Origin: Leuconostoc litchii
GTDB taxonomy: Bacteria; Bacillota; Bacilli; Lactobacillales; Lactobacillaceae
NCBI RefSeq assembly: GCF_008107645.1
Contig: NZ_SDGY01000002.1
Location: 42,719 to 106,718, forward strand
Reading direction: 5' to 3'
DNA length: 64,000 nucleotides
A program made the translations under genes and the position numbers. The notes under the pieces are model-generated. The model did not search any database and was not told where the DNA came from. It saw nothing but the letters and a program-made list of their open reading frames with translations. This document shows, piece after piece, positions 10,512-19,495 of this stretch (positions are counted from its first letter, which is position 1; each line of letters starts with the position of its first letter).

Positions 10512-11327
10512 CTAATACTTGTTCAAAATGTCGCCGACAGGATCGCCGCCACCATTTGAACCGCCGCCATTATTGTTACCACCCATTTTTGACAAGTTGA
10601 TATAAATCAAAGCAAGTGCAAGACCAATTGCACCTAATGCAATCAATGTCAACTGACTGACAGCAGCAAGAGCAAATCCAATAGCGAAGAATGGCCATAC
10701 TTCTCGAGTAGCCATCATATTAATAACCAAAGCATAACCAACTGCAACAACCATACCACCACCAATGGCCATACCACCAGTTAACCATTCTGGCATAGCA
10801 GTCAAAGCAGACCTTACTGCTGAAGCTGGTACTGCTATCAACAATGCAGCCGGAATAGCTATACGCAGTCCTTGCAACAATAAAGCAAATAAGTGTAATC
10901 GTTCTATCGTACTAATTTTACCTTCCTTAGCAGCTGCATCGGCACCATGTGTTAGTCCAACGGCAATGGTACGAACCAACATAGTTAAAAAGAGACCAGC
11001 AACAGCTAATGGTATAGCAGATGCGTAAGCCACTGCTATACCTGTACCAGAGAAATCACCACCCTTAACCATGATAATGGAAGAAGCTACTGAAGCCAAG
11101 GCCACATCAGGAGCAACAGCCGCACCAATATTAGCCCAACCTAAGGCAACCATTTGTAGCGTACCACCTAAAATGATTCCTGCTGTAAGATGACCAGTTA
11201 CTAAACCAATCAGCGTAGCTGATACTAGTGGTTGATGAATTTGAAATTCATCCAGAATACCTTCCATACCTGCAAAGAAGGCAATAATTACGACTAAAAC
11301 TATCGCAATAACAGACATATTAGACAC
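10512..11327 (-). CDS. manM: Mannose-family PTS component EIIC
   Basis: 271 residues, highly hydrophobic, with the family signatures GMEGILDEFQIHQPLVSATLIG near the N-terminus and GTLQMVALGWANIGAAVAPD near residue 60. The Gly/Asn-rich cytosolic tail (GGNNNGGGSNGGGDP) is typical. It pairs with EIID to move hexose. Central gene of manLMN; AAAGGTGTC precedes the start. Confidence 0.95.
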   Translation of the reverse strand: MSNMSVIAIVLVVIIAFFAGMEGILDEFQIHQPLVSATLIGLVTGHLTAGIILGGTLQMVALGWANIGAAVAPDVALASVASSIIMVKGGDFSGTGIAVAYASAIPLAVAGLFLTMLVRTIAVGLTHGADAAAKEGKISTIERLHLFALLLQGLRIAIPAALLIAVPASAVRSALTAMPEWLTGGMAIGGGMVVAVGYALVINMMATREVWPFFAIGFALAAVSQLTLIALGAIGLALALIYINLSKMGGNNNGGGSNGGGDPVGDILNKY

Positions 11328-11357
11328 CTTTCTTAATTAAACATTTCGCATGTAAAA

Positions 11358-12302
11358 TTATTTAACATTTGCTTTCTTAATTAACTCAAACAAGTTAGCC
11401 TTACTATCATTAGGAACTTTTCGAACATCAAATTCAACACCTAAATCACGCAATTTTTCAAAAGCTGCAACATCAGTTTTATCCATTGACAAAACTTTGT
11501 TCACCATTGTTTTCCCTTCAGAGTGCGCCATTGAACCAACATTCAAAGTTTTAATTGGCACACCACCTTCAACAGCTCTCAAAACATCTTCAACTGTTTC
11601 AAATAATAAGAATGCATCTACACCGCCAAAGCGATTGTCTTTTGCAACTTCAATCATTTTACTGATCGGCACGATGTTTGCTTTGACATTATTTGGAGCA
11701 GCTTGCTGAATTAAACTTTTACGCAATTCATCCTTAGCTACAGCATCTGAAACCACAATAATACGGTTAGCCTTTGAGTCCGGTGTCCATGCAGTAGCTA
11801 CTTGACCATGAAGCAAGCGTGTATCCAAACGTGCCAACTTGATATTGACATGCCCCTCTTTCAATCCAGCACTCGTTTGAGTGGCTTTAACTGTCGCCTC
11901 TTCTTTAGCTTCAGGTACAGATTTGACGCCATCCTTGGAAACGGGTACCAAATATGTTGCTAATCCTGCCGCAGTATCCTGACTAAGACGTCCGGCGTAG
12001 GCTTCAATTAACATTGGTAAATTCAATCCAGCAACAATCGCCATTTTTTCTGGGTTTTGCTTTTGAATCAAGCTAGCGCGATTAAAAGGTGAACCACCCC
12101 ATAAGTCTACTAAAAACAAAACTTGATCATCATTGTCAAATTTGGCTAGTGCTTCTTGATAATGTTTATCTAAATCATCTGGACCTTCATTAGGTAAAAA
12201 TGTAACAACTTCAACATTTTCTTGTTCACCGAAAATCATCGAACCTGACATCAGTATCCCTTTTGCAAAGTCTCCGTGACTGGCAATAATTAGATTAACC
12301 AT
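11358..12302 (-). CDS. manL: Mannose-family PTS component EIIAB
   Basis: 314 residues. The N-terminal IIA domain (about 1-125) carries phospho-accepting His9 in IIASHGDFA and the LWGGSPFN loop. An Ala/Glu/Lys/Thr-rich linker (about 130-148) leads to the IIB domain with His165 in [13 protein letters not shown]. HPr phosphate passes through both to the sugar. First gene of manLMN, with AAGGAGATAACC before its ATG. Its promoter carries two cre sites, so CcpA control is likely. Confidence 0.96.
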   Translation of the reverse strand: MVNLIIASHGDFAKGILMSGSMIFGEQENVEVVTFLPNEGPDDLDKHYQEALAKFDNDDQVLFLVDLWGGSPFNRASLIQKQNPEKMAIVAGLNLPMLIEAYAGRLSQDTAAGLATYLVPVSKDGVKSVPEAKEEATVKATQTSAGLKEGHVNIKLARLDTRLLHGQVATAWTPDSKANRIIVVSDAVAKDELRKSLIQQAAPNNVKANIVPISKMIEVAKDNRFGGVDAFLLFETVEDVLRAVEGGVPIKTLNVGSMAHSEGKTMVNKVLSMDKTDVAAFEKLRDLGVEFDVRKVPNDSKANLFELIKKANVK

Positions 12303-12339
12303 CCGGTTATCTCCTTCTCAATAAAATACTTACTATATG

Positions 12340-12368
12340 ATTATAACGGAACACGAATATTTTGTAAA
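12340..12368 (-). promoter_or_regulatory. manLMN promoter
   Basis: Minus-strand TTTACA (12363-12368), 17-bp spacer, TATAAT (12340-12345). The -35 is inside the first cre site. I see no sigma-54 type GG/GC promoter in its place. Confidence 0.8.
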
Positions 12369-12376
12369 CGCTTTCA
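12363..12376. promoter_or_regulatory. cre site 1 of manLMN (CcpA)
   Basis: TGTAAACGCTTTCA fits TGWNANCGNTNWCA at every position. It covers the -35, a repressing position. Confidence 0.88.
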
Positions 12377-12387
12377 GATAACATTTT

Positions 12388-12401
12388 TGTTACCGTTTAC
12401 A
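12388..12401. promoter_or_regulatory. cre site 2 of manLMN (CcpA)
   Basis: TGTTACCGTTTACA fits the cre consensus fully. It lies 25 bp upstream of site 1, centre to centre. Confidence 0.82.
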
Positions 12402-12539
12402 TATATAATTATAATCCTAGTTTCGTTAAAAAAACAAGTTTTCACTCTTTCTTACATAAAATATTGTTTCTTTTCATAAAACGACATTTCTTAGTTGGCA
12501 ATTTGATGTAAAAAATCACAGTATCGAACCAACTAGGCT

Positions 12540-13499
12540 TTACCGAACCAACAAATTCTGATTTAAATTTTTCGAAGTCACAAAGCTACGCATGATAGTC
12601 ATATCACCATTTAATTGATATTTTTTGACATCGTCTAGTAAGATAAAGCTATCACCTTTTTTAATTTTATCATCATTAATTTCCCCTTTCCCAGCAATAA
12701 CGGTAAATAATTCGTAATGATTTATCTTTTTAAATACTGAAAGCCCTCTAACAAGTAGTTTATCAATAGTGAATTGTCTTGACACTACTAGCTGCTCAAT
12801 TACTGTTTGATCATTAATAGTCGTATTTTGAACTAAAATAGGGTCTGTATGTGGAACCGTGGTAACCGCCAATGCCTCTTTAATTTGTAATGGGCGTTTT
12901 TCACCTGTATGAACATCAACACGATCAAAATCATAAAAGCGATAGGTTGTATCAGAACTTTGTTGAATCTCAAGAGCAACAATACCTGCTCCTAGTGCAT
13001 GAAATGTACCAGATGGCACATAAAAGAAATCACCAGACTGCACAGGAATTGTACGTAGCAGTTGTTGCCAATCTTTTTGTTCTACCATCTTTTCAAGTTC
13101 TTGTCTTGTCTTTGCATGATGCCCATAATATATTTTTGAATCTGATTTTGCATCTAAAATATACCAGCTTTCTGTTTTACCAAACTTTTCGTGTGATTGT
13201 TTATCATTTGGATGGACTTGAATGGACAAATTTTCATGTGCATCCAAAATTTTCACCAATAACGGAAAAGATTCATTATTTTCATGTCCACCAAATAATT
13301 CTGGTTGTTTTTTCCAAATGTCGTCTAACCCTTGACCTTCAAATTGACCATTGGTTATGATTGAACGACCATTTTTATGAGCCGCAATCGCCCAAGCTTC
13401 TCCGGTATGGTTATTTTTAATTGGATAATTATATTGTTTTAAAGCGCTGCCGCCCCACATTTTATCATGTAACTCTGCTTTTAAATGTAATATAGTCAT
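12540..13499 (-). CDS. manA: Mannose-6-phosphate isomerase, class I
   Basis: 319 residues, a cupin-fold zinc enzyme converting mannose 6-phosphate to fructose 6-phosphate. Zn-ligand region LSIQVHPNDKQSHEKFGKTE near residue 95, FFYVPSGTFHALG near residue 160 and the catalytic VALEIQQSSDTTYRFYD follow in order. It sits between the nitroreductase and the man operon and feeds PTS-derived mannose into glycolysis. The Shine-Dalgarno sequence is weak (GAAAG) and is part of a cre site, so CcpA may block it. Confidence 0.95.
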   Translation of the reverse strand: MTILHLKAELHDKMWGGSALKQYNYPIKNNHTGEAWAIAAHKNGRSIITNGQFEGQGLDDIWKKQPELFGGHENNESFPLLVKILDAHENLSIQVHPNDKQSHEKFGKTESWYILDAKSDSKIYYGHHAKTRQELEKMVEQKDWQQLLRTIPVQSGDFFYVPSGTFHALGAGIVALEIQQSSDTTYRFYDFDRVDVHTGEKRPLQIKEALAVTTVPHTDPILVQNTTINDQTVIEQLVVSRQFTIDKLLVRGLSVFKKINHYELFTVIAGKGEINDDKIKKGDSFILLDDVKKYQLNGDMTIMRSFVTSKNLNQNLLVR

Positions 13500-13501
13500 A
13501 A

Positions 13502-13515
13502 TGTAATCGCTTTCA
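13502..13515. promoter_or_regulatory. cre site over the manA ribosome binding region
   Basis: TGTAATCGCTTTCA fits the cre consensus at all fixed positions and starts 3 bp upstream of the manA ATG. With only 33 bp to the preceding gene it would act as a road-block. Confidence 0.72.
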
Positions 13516-13532
13516 TTTATATTTAAAAAAAT

Positions 13533-14276
13533 TTACTCTAAGTTAAAGCCCTTATCTTTAGCATATTTAGTTAGTAACGAAGAATTTTTTCGTTGTGCAG
13601 TCAGCATTCTAGCATTATTTTCCGTCCAAGAACGCCGAATACCACGATTAGCATAATACCCAACCATAACTTGATTATAATCTGCAACAGCTTCTTCTAA
13701 CTGTGATTGATTGTAGTTATCAGTCATCAAGCATCCTTTTTCACCTAATTTAGGCTTAATCCCTGGATTATCCGCTGGATACCCAATTGAAAATCCCATC
13801 ACAGCCTTAACATAACGTGGTAAATTAAGGTATTCTTCATAGATTTCAAAAGCACCTAACGCACCTGCCATTGTAACGCTACCAAGTCCTAAGGACTCAG
13901 CTGCAACTTGAGCACGTCCAAGAGCAATGCCAGCACTGATTATACCACCCTCAAGTAAAGCATAACTCTGTATATTCTTTTCTGCAAGTTTCTGTTGTTC
14001 ACTGTCTAAACCAATTAAATCTTTATTATAATCAACAGTAACAACGAAGTACCTAGCTGCTGTTTCAATATATTTCATCCCCACTTTATCAGAAATATCT
14101 GCCTTGATTTTCTGTGAGGTAATTTCTATAAACGTGACAGGTTGATAATTATTCATATTTGGTCCGGCAGTGGCCGCATGAATAATTTCTGAAACTTGTT
14201 GATCTGAAACAGTTTCGTTAGTGAAAGCACGGATGGACATATGCTGATTGAGAATATCTAAAGTTTGATTCGACAT
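13533..14276 (-). CDS. NfsA-like nitroreductase family flavoprotein
   Basis: 247 residues, FMN-dependent NAD(P)H oxidoreductase fold. Marks: HMSIRAFTNETVSDQQVSEI at the N-terminus, AGPNMNNYQPVTFI for FMN binding near residue 40, SLGLGSVTMAGAL and VMGFSIGYPADNPGIKPK. The length and C-terminal extension fit the NfsA/FRP group, which reduces nitroaromatics, quinones or flavins; the natural substrate cannot be told. It is divergent from the small exporter gene and 33 bp upstream of manA, so the two probably share a transcript. Confidence 0.85.
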   Translation of the reverse strand: MSNQTLDILNQHMSIRAFTNETVSDQQVSEIIHAATAGPNMNNYQPVTFIEITSQKIKADISDKVGMKYIETAARYFVVTVDYNKDLIGLDSEQQKLAEKNIQSYALLEGGIISAGIALGRAQVAAESLGLGSVTMAGALGAFEIYEEYLNLPRYVKAVMGFSIGYPADNPGIKPKLGEKGCLMTDNYNQSQLEEAVADYNQVMVGYYANRGIRRSWTENNARMLTAQRKNSSLLTKYAKDKGFNLE

Positions 14277-14368
14277 AAGAGAACCCCTTCATGAAGATAA
14301 TTATTGTTCATATCTAGATAGTACCATAAAATTATGATAAAATAATAAAATATTCATTGGAGAAAATT

Positions 14369-14851
14369 ATGCAACTCGGGAGATTCCGATTAGGATTACG
14401 TACATTAAAAACAGCATTAGCTGTTATGTTAATTATCACATCTTTTTATTTTTTTCATCGACCGCCATTTGTCGCTTGTTTAGCAGCTGTTTTTGCTTTG
14501 CGAGAGAGCTGGGATAAAACATTAAACTTCGCTAAAGTTCGTTTAATTTCTAATACCGTTGGTGGTATATTTTCATTGTTTTACTTTCTTGTTCATCAAG
14601 CAACACACCAAGCGGCTTGGGTTTCAATGATTCTTCTTCCTTTGCTTGTTATTATTGTGATTGTGCTATTAGACGGATTTAATTATAATAGCGGTGTTAT
14701 TGGTGCTATGGCGGCCTTACTGATGATTTCTCTTAATATTCCAGCAGGAGCAACTATCATCTACGTTATTGACCGCATTATTGATACTTTTATCGGTGTT
14801 GTAACAGCTATCATCATTAATAGATTTTGGTCACCAAAAAAAGCGACTTAA
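14369..14851 (+). CDS. Aromatic acid exporter-family (ArAE/FUSC-like) small membrane protein
   Basis: 160 residues with four to five hydrophobic segments, corresponding to the N-terminal membrane half of ArAE_1 proteins: LGLRTLKTALAVMLI, RPPFVACLAAVFALRESWDKT, and GAMAALLMISLNI. The cytosolic half found in longer members is missing, a common short form in lactobacilli. The start at 14369 follows TTGGAG; a TTG frame four codons longer overlaps that site. Substrate unknown. A shared bidirectional terminator separates it from the convergent HAD gene. Confidence 0.8.
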   Translation: MQLGRFRLGLRTLKTALAVMLIITSFYFFHRPPFVACLAAVFALRESWDKTLNFAKVRLISNTVGGIFSLFYFLVHQATHQAAWVSMILLPLLVIIVIVLLDGFNYNSGVIGAMAALLMISLNIPAGATIIYVIDRIIDTFIGVVTAIIINRFWSPKKAT

Positions 14852-14863
14852 GTCGCTTTTTTT
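14835..14863. terminator. Bidirectional terminator
   Basis: AAGCGAC-TTAA-GTCGCTT flanked by A6 and T9 serves the converging exporter-like and HAD genes. Confidence 0.88.
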
Positions 14864-15682
14864 TTAAATGCCTAAATACTGCTCAATAGTTTTTAAAACA
14901 CCATCATTAGTATTTACATCCACAGCTTTTTTATGAACTCGTTCTTGCATAAACGCCTCTGCATTAGGCATCACAAAACCATGTTCATATTTAGTCAGCA
15001 TTTCCAAGTCATTACCGTTATCACCAAACACCATCACTTCACTATCTAAAACATTATAATAGTCTTGTAAAACCTGTAATCCAGCAGCCTTATCAACACC
15101 TTTTCCAAGAACATCAACTGATCCGAACCCTGACCCAGTAGCATGTAATTCATCACCAAAAATATTTCTAAGTGCTGCTACGTGTTGTTGCACTTCGTTA
15201 TTAGGCCACACAAAAGTGATACCTAAAATACGATCATCAACCTGCATCAGTTTTTCAACTTGTTTAACATTGGGATAAAATTGGAATACCATCTCTGCAA
15301 CTTGCCCAGTAGCATGATTAGAAACATATGTTCCTTTGTCTCCGGTCATAATAATAATGTTCTCGGCAGATTCTGGATTTTTAGCATTCCATTCAATTAC
15401 TTTTGATAATTGTTCAGCAGATAAGTGAACAGAATATAATTGTTCTTCAAATGTAGAAACAACTGCACCGTTAGAACCAACGTAGTCTAGTGTGAACCCA
15501 TTATTAATTGTTGGTGCAAACAACTGTTGTAAATTTTTAACTTGACGTCCTGAAGCTGCTACAAAACGCATCTCACGTTCTTTCATCACTGATAAAACAC
15601 GTTCAAATCTTGCTTGACTATACTCATCATTTGCGGTTAAAAACGTACCATCCATGTCTGACGCAATTAATTTAATTGACAT
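14864..15682 (-). CDS. Cof-type HAD-IIB family phosphatase
   Basis: 272 residues. HAD motif I DMDGTFLT (nucleophile Asp9), motif II as AASGR near residue 44, motif III Lys near GKGVDKAAG and motif IV GDNGNDLEM near residue 220, with a type IIB cap between. These Mg-dependent phosphatases act on sugar phosphates or nucleotides; the substrate is unknown. GTAGGAGAC precedes the ATG. It lies downstream of rex-femX but after a terminator. Confidence 0.9.
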   Translation of the reverse strand: MSIKLIASDMDGTFLTANDEYSQARFERVLSVMKEREMRFVAASGRQVKNLQQLFAPTINNGFTLDYVGSNGAVVSTFEEQLYSVHLSAEQLSKVIEWNAKNPESAENIIIMTGDKGTYVSNHATGQVAEMVFQFYPNVKQVEKLMQVDDRILGITFVWPNNEVQQHVAALRNIFGDELHATGSGFGSVDVLGKGVDKAAGLQVLQDYYNVLDSEVMVFGDNGNDLEMLTKYEHGFVMPNAEAFMQERVHKKAVDVNTNDGVLKTIEQYLGI

Positions 15683-15723
15683 TATTTGTCTCCTACTCGT
15701 AAGTAATATCTTTCAATTGTACC

Positions 15724-15745
15724 AAAAAAGCGCTGCTAAGCGCTA
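15724..15745 (-). terminator. Rho-independent terminator of rex-femX
   Basis: AGCGCT-loop-AGCGCT stem with T6 in the minus direction, 4 nt past the femX stop codon. Confidence 0.75.
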
Positions 15746-15748
15746 ATT

Positions 15749-16786
15749 TCATTCAAATTGTTTAAGATATTCTTGATAACCAGATTCGTCAACCACCCAA
15801 TCTAGTTCGCCAATATATTCCGCATGCGGATCATGATAAGCAAATTCATGTTTAAACTTATACAATCCATCTGAATTATCAAATTCCCCAATACCACCAA
15901 AGTCGTATTCGACTTTTCCTAGTTCAAGTCCCCATTTGAGCATTTCATATTGAATAGCAGCCGGTGCATTATGCTTACCGAATTCACGATATGATCCAGC
16001 ATACATGTACCAAATTTCATCACCATAAGAGAAACCTAATCCACTTGCAATGACCTGACCTTCAAAATGTGCTAGATAAACGCGGAACAATCCTGTTCCA
16101 TCCCATAGCTTTTGCATGCGTAAGAAGTAATCAATTGGACGATGCGTAATACCATGATTTTTAGCCATTGAAACATAAGTATCAAATAAGGCACGCACAT
16201 CTGCTTCACTATCACCATGAGTTATAGTAACACCATCACGGAAAGCACGGCGAATATCATTTCGAACTTTTGGCTTAAAGTGTAACATCAACTCATCTTC
16301 GTTCGTAATGGGTTGGGCACCTTCACCACGGCCATCATAATACAGAACAACATTCTTACGTGGCTGAATGTTCCCATGCATATGCTGCACTTGCTTATTT
16401 CTAGTTTTAAAACCAGCATCAATATATTTTTGGTTTAATTCATCAGAATATGCTACTTCTGGGTCCATACGTACTAAGAATACGTTATCTGGTAAAGCTT
16501 CCAAAGCTTCTGCAATTAAAGACTTAATTAAATCAATGTTTTCAACATCAACTACTGGGCCACGTCCAACGTAGGCTAGTAGTTTTCCTGGAACTGCTTC
16601 AACAGTTAAGACAGACATCACTGCATCAATTTGTCCATCGGTTTCATGGTAAACATAAACATGTCCCCAATTAGATTTCAACTCTCCCCATAGAGGGTCT
16701 TGTGTGACTTGCCCGCGAGGATTTTCACGCACAAATTTTTGATAAGCCGTTACTTTTTGTGAATCATCTAAATTTAATATCGTCAT
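15749..16786 (-). CDS. femX: FemX-type peptidoglycan branching aminoacyltransferase
   Basis: 345 residues, aligned in my reading with Weissella viridescens FemX: GQVTQDPLWGELKSNW near residue 25, GRGPVVDVENIDL, LVRMDPEVAYSDE near residue 105, VRNDIRRAFRDGV, NHGITHRPIDYFLRMQ and WYMYAGSYREFGKHNAPAAIQYEM. FemX adds the first residue (Ala or Ser in Leuconostoc) from aminoacyl-tRNA to the lysine of UDP-MurNAc-pentapeptide in the cytosol. There is no good Shine-Dalgarno sequence; it starts 6 nt after rex and is probably coupled to it. Confidence 0.88.
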   Translation of the reverse strand: MTILNLDDSQKVTAYQKFVRENPRGQVTQDPLWGELKSNWGHVYVYHETDGQIDAVMSVLTVEAVPGKLLAYVGRGPVVDVENIDLIKSLIAEALEALPDNVFLVRMDPEVAYSDELNQKYIDAGFKTRNKQVQHMHGNIQPRKNVVLYYDGRGEGAQPITNEDELMLHFKPKVRNDIRRAFRDGVTITHGDSEADVRALFDTYVSMAKNHGITHRPIDYFLRMQKLWDGTGLFRVYLAHFEGQVIASGLGFSYGDEIWYMYAGSYREFGKHNAPAAIQYEMLKWGLELGKVEYDFGGIGEFDNSDGLYKFKHEFAYHDPHAEYIGELDWVVDESGYQEYLKQFE

Positions 16787-16792
16787 ATGAAA

Positions 16793-17443
16793 TTATAGTC
16801 CTGTCGTAATTGAGCCGTAGTTTTCAATAAAATAAACTAACGTCTGTAATTCGTTCGTCAAATCAACATTTTGTACTCGAACACCTGTAGGAACAGTAAC
16901 ACGTACAGGTGTGAAATTCAAAATTCCTTTTACACCAGTTTCAACTAATTGATCCGTTATCTCCTGTGCAACGCCTTGCGGAACAGTTAGAATCGCAATG
17001 TTAATGCGTTGTGCTGAAATTTGTTCCTGTAGCTCATCCATTGAGTAGATTGGCACACCAGATAAGATTGTACCCGTACGCTTTTCATCAGCATCAAATG
17101 CTGCAGCGATACGCATATTTGAAGATTGATGAAAATTAAAATTCAATAATGCTTGCCCAAGATTACCAGCACCAATCAATGCCACATTAATCAAACTATC
17201 TTGATCCAAAACATTCGCAAAAAAGTCGAGTAATGCCTTCACATCGTAACCATATCCACGTTTGCCTAGTGCGCCAAAATAGGAAAAATCTCGACGAATA
17301 GTTGCTGCATCAAATTTAATAGCCTCACTCAATTCTGAAGAAGAAATACGCTCTTTACCAGCATCGTGTAAAAATGTTAAATATCGAAAATATATAGGTA
17401 ACCGCTTGGCAGTTGCCCGCGGTATTTTAGGTTGTTGCGTCAT
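16793..17443 (-). CDS. rex: Redox-sensing transcriptional repressor Rex
   Basis: 216 residues. N-terminal winged helix ([42 protein letters not shown]) and a C-terminal Rossmann domain with [15 protein letters not shown] near residue 85 that senses NADH/NAD. It would control fermentation genes by redox state. The start at 17443 follows ATGGAGAT; an ATG four codons earlier overlaps this site. Co-transcribed with femX. A near-consensus Rex box lies at its own transcription start. Confidence 0.93.
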   Translation of the reverse strand: MTQQPKIPRATAKRLPIYFRYLTFLHDAGKERISSSELSEAIKFDAATIRRDFSYFGALGKRGYGYDVKALLDFFANVLDQDSLINVALIGAGNLGQALLNFNFHQSSNMRIAAAFDADEKRTGTILSGVPIYSMDELQEQISAQRINIAILTVPQGVAQEITDQLVETGVKGILNFTPVRVTVPTGVRVQNVDLTNELQTLVYFIENYGSITTGL

Positions 17444-17464
17444 AGTTATCTCCATTATCTGTAC

Positions 17465-17482
17465 TTGTGAACTTTTGCATAA
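17465..17482. promoter_or_regulatory. Candidate Rex operator and rex promoter
   Basis: TTGTGAACTTTTGCATAA matches 12 of the 14 fixed positions of TTGTGAA-N4-TTCACAA. It sits just downstream of a minus-strand TATACT (17485-17490) with TTGGTA 18 bp further up, so binding would block rex transcription and give autoregulation. Confidence 0.5.
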
Positions 17483-17540
17483 CTAGTATACCATATATAC
17501 AAAGCTTTTACCAAAAGATAGTGATTTTTTCACAATGGTG

Positions 17541-18557
17541 TCATAATTGTAATAAATCAAAATCCAATCCTGGATCTGTATTTAAATCTAAATCAGCAAA
17601 AATCTTTTGCTTATAATTCCAATATCCTGCTGCACCAATCATTGCTGCATTATCACCAGTATATCGAATGGGCACCGGAATAAATATGGTCTCTGAAAAA
17701 TCATTGAGCAATATAGTCAATTCTTCACGTAGTTGGGAATTAGCTGCAACGCCACCTGCTAATATAAAACTTTTGACAGAAAAATTTTCTAATGCACGCT
17801 TTGTTCGACCGATCAATGCGTCAACAACAGCATTTTGAAAGCTAGTTGCTAGATCATTTTGATTAATTTGCTCACCTTTTTGGTCAGCGTGATGTACATA
17901 GTTAATAACTGCACTTTTTAGACCTGAGAAGCTAAAATCATAATTATCTTCATGAGCCATCGCTGTCGGAAACTTAATCGTTGCTTGTCCACGATGAGCC
18001 ATTTCATCAATTGTTTTTCCAGCAGGATATGGCAAATTTAATAGTCGCCCAACCTTGTCGAAACTTTCCCCAGCAGCATCATCACGCGTCTCACCAATCA
18101 CTTCAAATTGATTTTCTTTACGCATTAATACTAGTTCTGTATGTCCGCCAGAAACCATTAATGCCAAAGCTGGGTATTGTACACTTTGATTAAAATTAGC
18201 AGCCGCAATATGACCAGCTAAGTGATTCACCGGAATAACTGGCAAATTATGTGCTAAGGCGAACGTCTTAGCACCCATTAATCCAACCAAAAGGGACCCT
18301 ACTAAACCAGGACCATATGTCACCGCAACTGCATCCAGTTCATTTGGCTTAACATCAGCTGTTTTTAAAGCGTCATTTAACACACGTGTAATCCATTCAA
18401 TATGATGTCGACTAGCCACTTCTGGTACAATACCACCAAAACGTTGATGCGAATTAATTTGTGTTGCCACACTGTTACTTAACACAACGTGACCATCTTC
18501 AACTATGGCGACACTGGTTTCGTCTGCACTTGATTCAAATGAAATTATTTTAGTCAA
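17541..18557 (-). CDS. tsaD: tRNA threonylcarbamoyltransferase TsaD
   Basis: 338 residues, ASKHA fold. It transfers threonylcarbamoyl to A37 of ANN-reading tRNAs (t6A). Metal-binding HLAGHIAAA near residue 110, [11 protein letters not shown], the [12 protein letters not shown] loop and [12 protein letters not shown] near residue 268 are present. Its start overlaps the upstream rimI stop by 8 nt. With tsaB in the same operon and tsaC at 24.2 kb, three of the four t6A genes are in this window; tsaE is not. Confidence 0.96.
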   Translation of the reverse strand: MTKIISFESSADETSVAIVEDGHVVLSNSVATQINSHQRFGGIVPEVASRHHIEWITRVLNDALKTADVKPNELDAVAVTYGPGLVGSLLVGLMGAKTFALAHNLPVIPVNHLAGHIAAANFNQSVQYPALALMVSGGHTELVLMRKENQFEVIGETRDDAAGESFDKVGRLLNLPYPAGKTIDEMAHRGQATIKFPTAMAHEDNYDFSFSGLKSAVINYVHHADQKGEQINQNDLATSFQNAVVDALIGRTKRALENFSVKSFILAGGVAANSQLREELTILLNDFSETIFIPVPIRYTGDNAAMIGAAGYWNYKQKIFADLDLNTDPGLDFDLLQL

Positions 18558-18960
18558 TTTTTTTCTCCATCATTATCGCATTATCACCGTTGCGATAATA
18601 CTTTTCACGACGATGATACGCTGTAAAACCTACTTTTTGATATAAAGTTTGCGCCGCAATATTTTGCTCTGATACTTCCAACAAAAAACGTTTTATCTGT
18701 TTCATGTCAAAAATGTAATTTAACAGTTCTTGTGCAACACCTTGATGCTGATGCCTTGGATGTACTGCGACACTAACAATCTCTGCCTCATCTAAAATTG
18801 TAGTGACCCCGACAAAGCCACCATTACCAACATAATAAACTGTTCTGGGACTAGTTAAATCGTGTTCAAAAACACTTTTAGGCCATGGAGAGCTACCAAA
18901 AGCCTCATTAGCAATATCCCAAATTAAATCAATATCCTTAGTTGTCGCTTGTCGAATCAT
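18550..18960 (-). CDS. rimI: GNAT acetyltransferase, RimI-like
   Basis: 136 residues, single GNAT domain: N-terminal [27 protein letters not shown], acetyl-CoA loop [18 protein letters not shown] near residue 70 and C-terminal [23 protein letters not shown]. Similar to RimI, which acetylates the N-terminal Ala of ribosomal protein S18. Its start lies inside the end of the neighbouring acetyltransferase gene, and its end overlaps tsaD. The ATG at 18960 is preferred over a TTG one codon upstream. Which of the two paralogues is the true RimI is open. Confidence 0.85.
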   Translation of the reverse strand: MIRQATTKDIDLIWDIANEAFGSSPWPKSVFEHDLTSPRTVYYVGNGGFVGVTTILDEAEIVSVAVHPRHQHQGVAQELLNYIFDMKQIKRFLLEVSEQNIAAQTLYQKVGFTAYHRREKYYRNGDNAIMMEKKID

Positions 18961-19495
18961 CAAAATTTAACACCATCGATACTGCATCTTCGCGATTATC
19001 GAGATAATATCCCTTCTTAACACCTGTTTGCCGATACCCTAAACGTTCATATAAAGTGATTGCCTTCACATTGGATATACGTGCTTCTAATGACATCGTC
19101 ACTACATTTAGTTTTCTCGTGAGCTGATATAATTCTTTTAATAACGTTGTACCTAAGCCATTACCTTGCCATACTGGAACAATAGCAATATTAGTAACAT
19201 GTATATCATGAATATCATTACGTAATGCTGCACCAGCAAAACCAATAATTTGGTCACGACGTTCGATAACTAAATAAAGGCGTATATGTGGACGAGATAG
19301 TTCGCTAACAAAATCGCGTAATAGCCATGGTGCTGAACCATTATAAACAGCTTCCTCTATTTTTATCAGCATATCAATGTCTGACATTGTAGCACGCCTA
19401 AGGACGAAAGTTGACCCTTCAATATCAACTGTTCTCTTATTATATTTTGGCAAACTATCTAATAAATACTTTGATTTTTTAAACTTCGAAAACAT
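18938..19495 (-). CDS. GNAT acetyltransferase, RimI-like paralogue
   Basis: 185 residues: about 35 basic N-terminal residues (MFSKFKKSKYLLDSLPKYNK) then a GNAT domain with VTNIAIVPVWQGNGLGTTLL near residue 110 and NVKAITLYERLGYRQTGVKKGYY. It is probably a ribosomal-protein or other N-terminal acetyltransferase. The start overlaps the tsaB end by 17 nt, and its 3' end overlaps the second rimI gene. A longer frame to 19531 lies wholly inside tsaB and is rejected. Confidence 0.82.
   Translation of the reverse strand: MFSKFKKSKYLLDSLPKYNKRTVDIEGSTFVLRRATMSDIDMLIKIEEAVYNGSAPWLLRDFVSELSRPHIRLYLVIERRDQIIGFAGAALRNDIHDIHVTNIAIVPVWQGNGLGTTLLKELYQLTRKLNVVTMSLEARISNVKAITLYERLGYRQTGVKKGYYLDNREDAVSMVLNFDDSTSDN

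Noticed and set aside
12491-12535. TAGTTGG / CCAACTA pair after manA as a terminator
   Set aside because: The loop is over 25 nt and there is no T tract in the minus direction.
12890-13360. 156-codon open frame on the plus strand
   Set aside because: It is antisense to manA, has low-complexity His/Leu-rich composition and no ribosome site.
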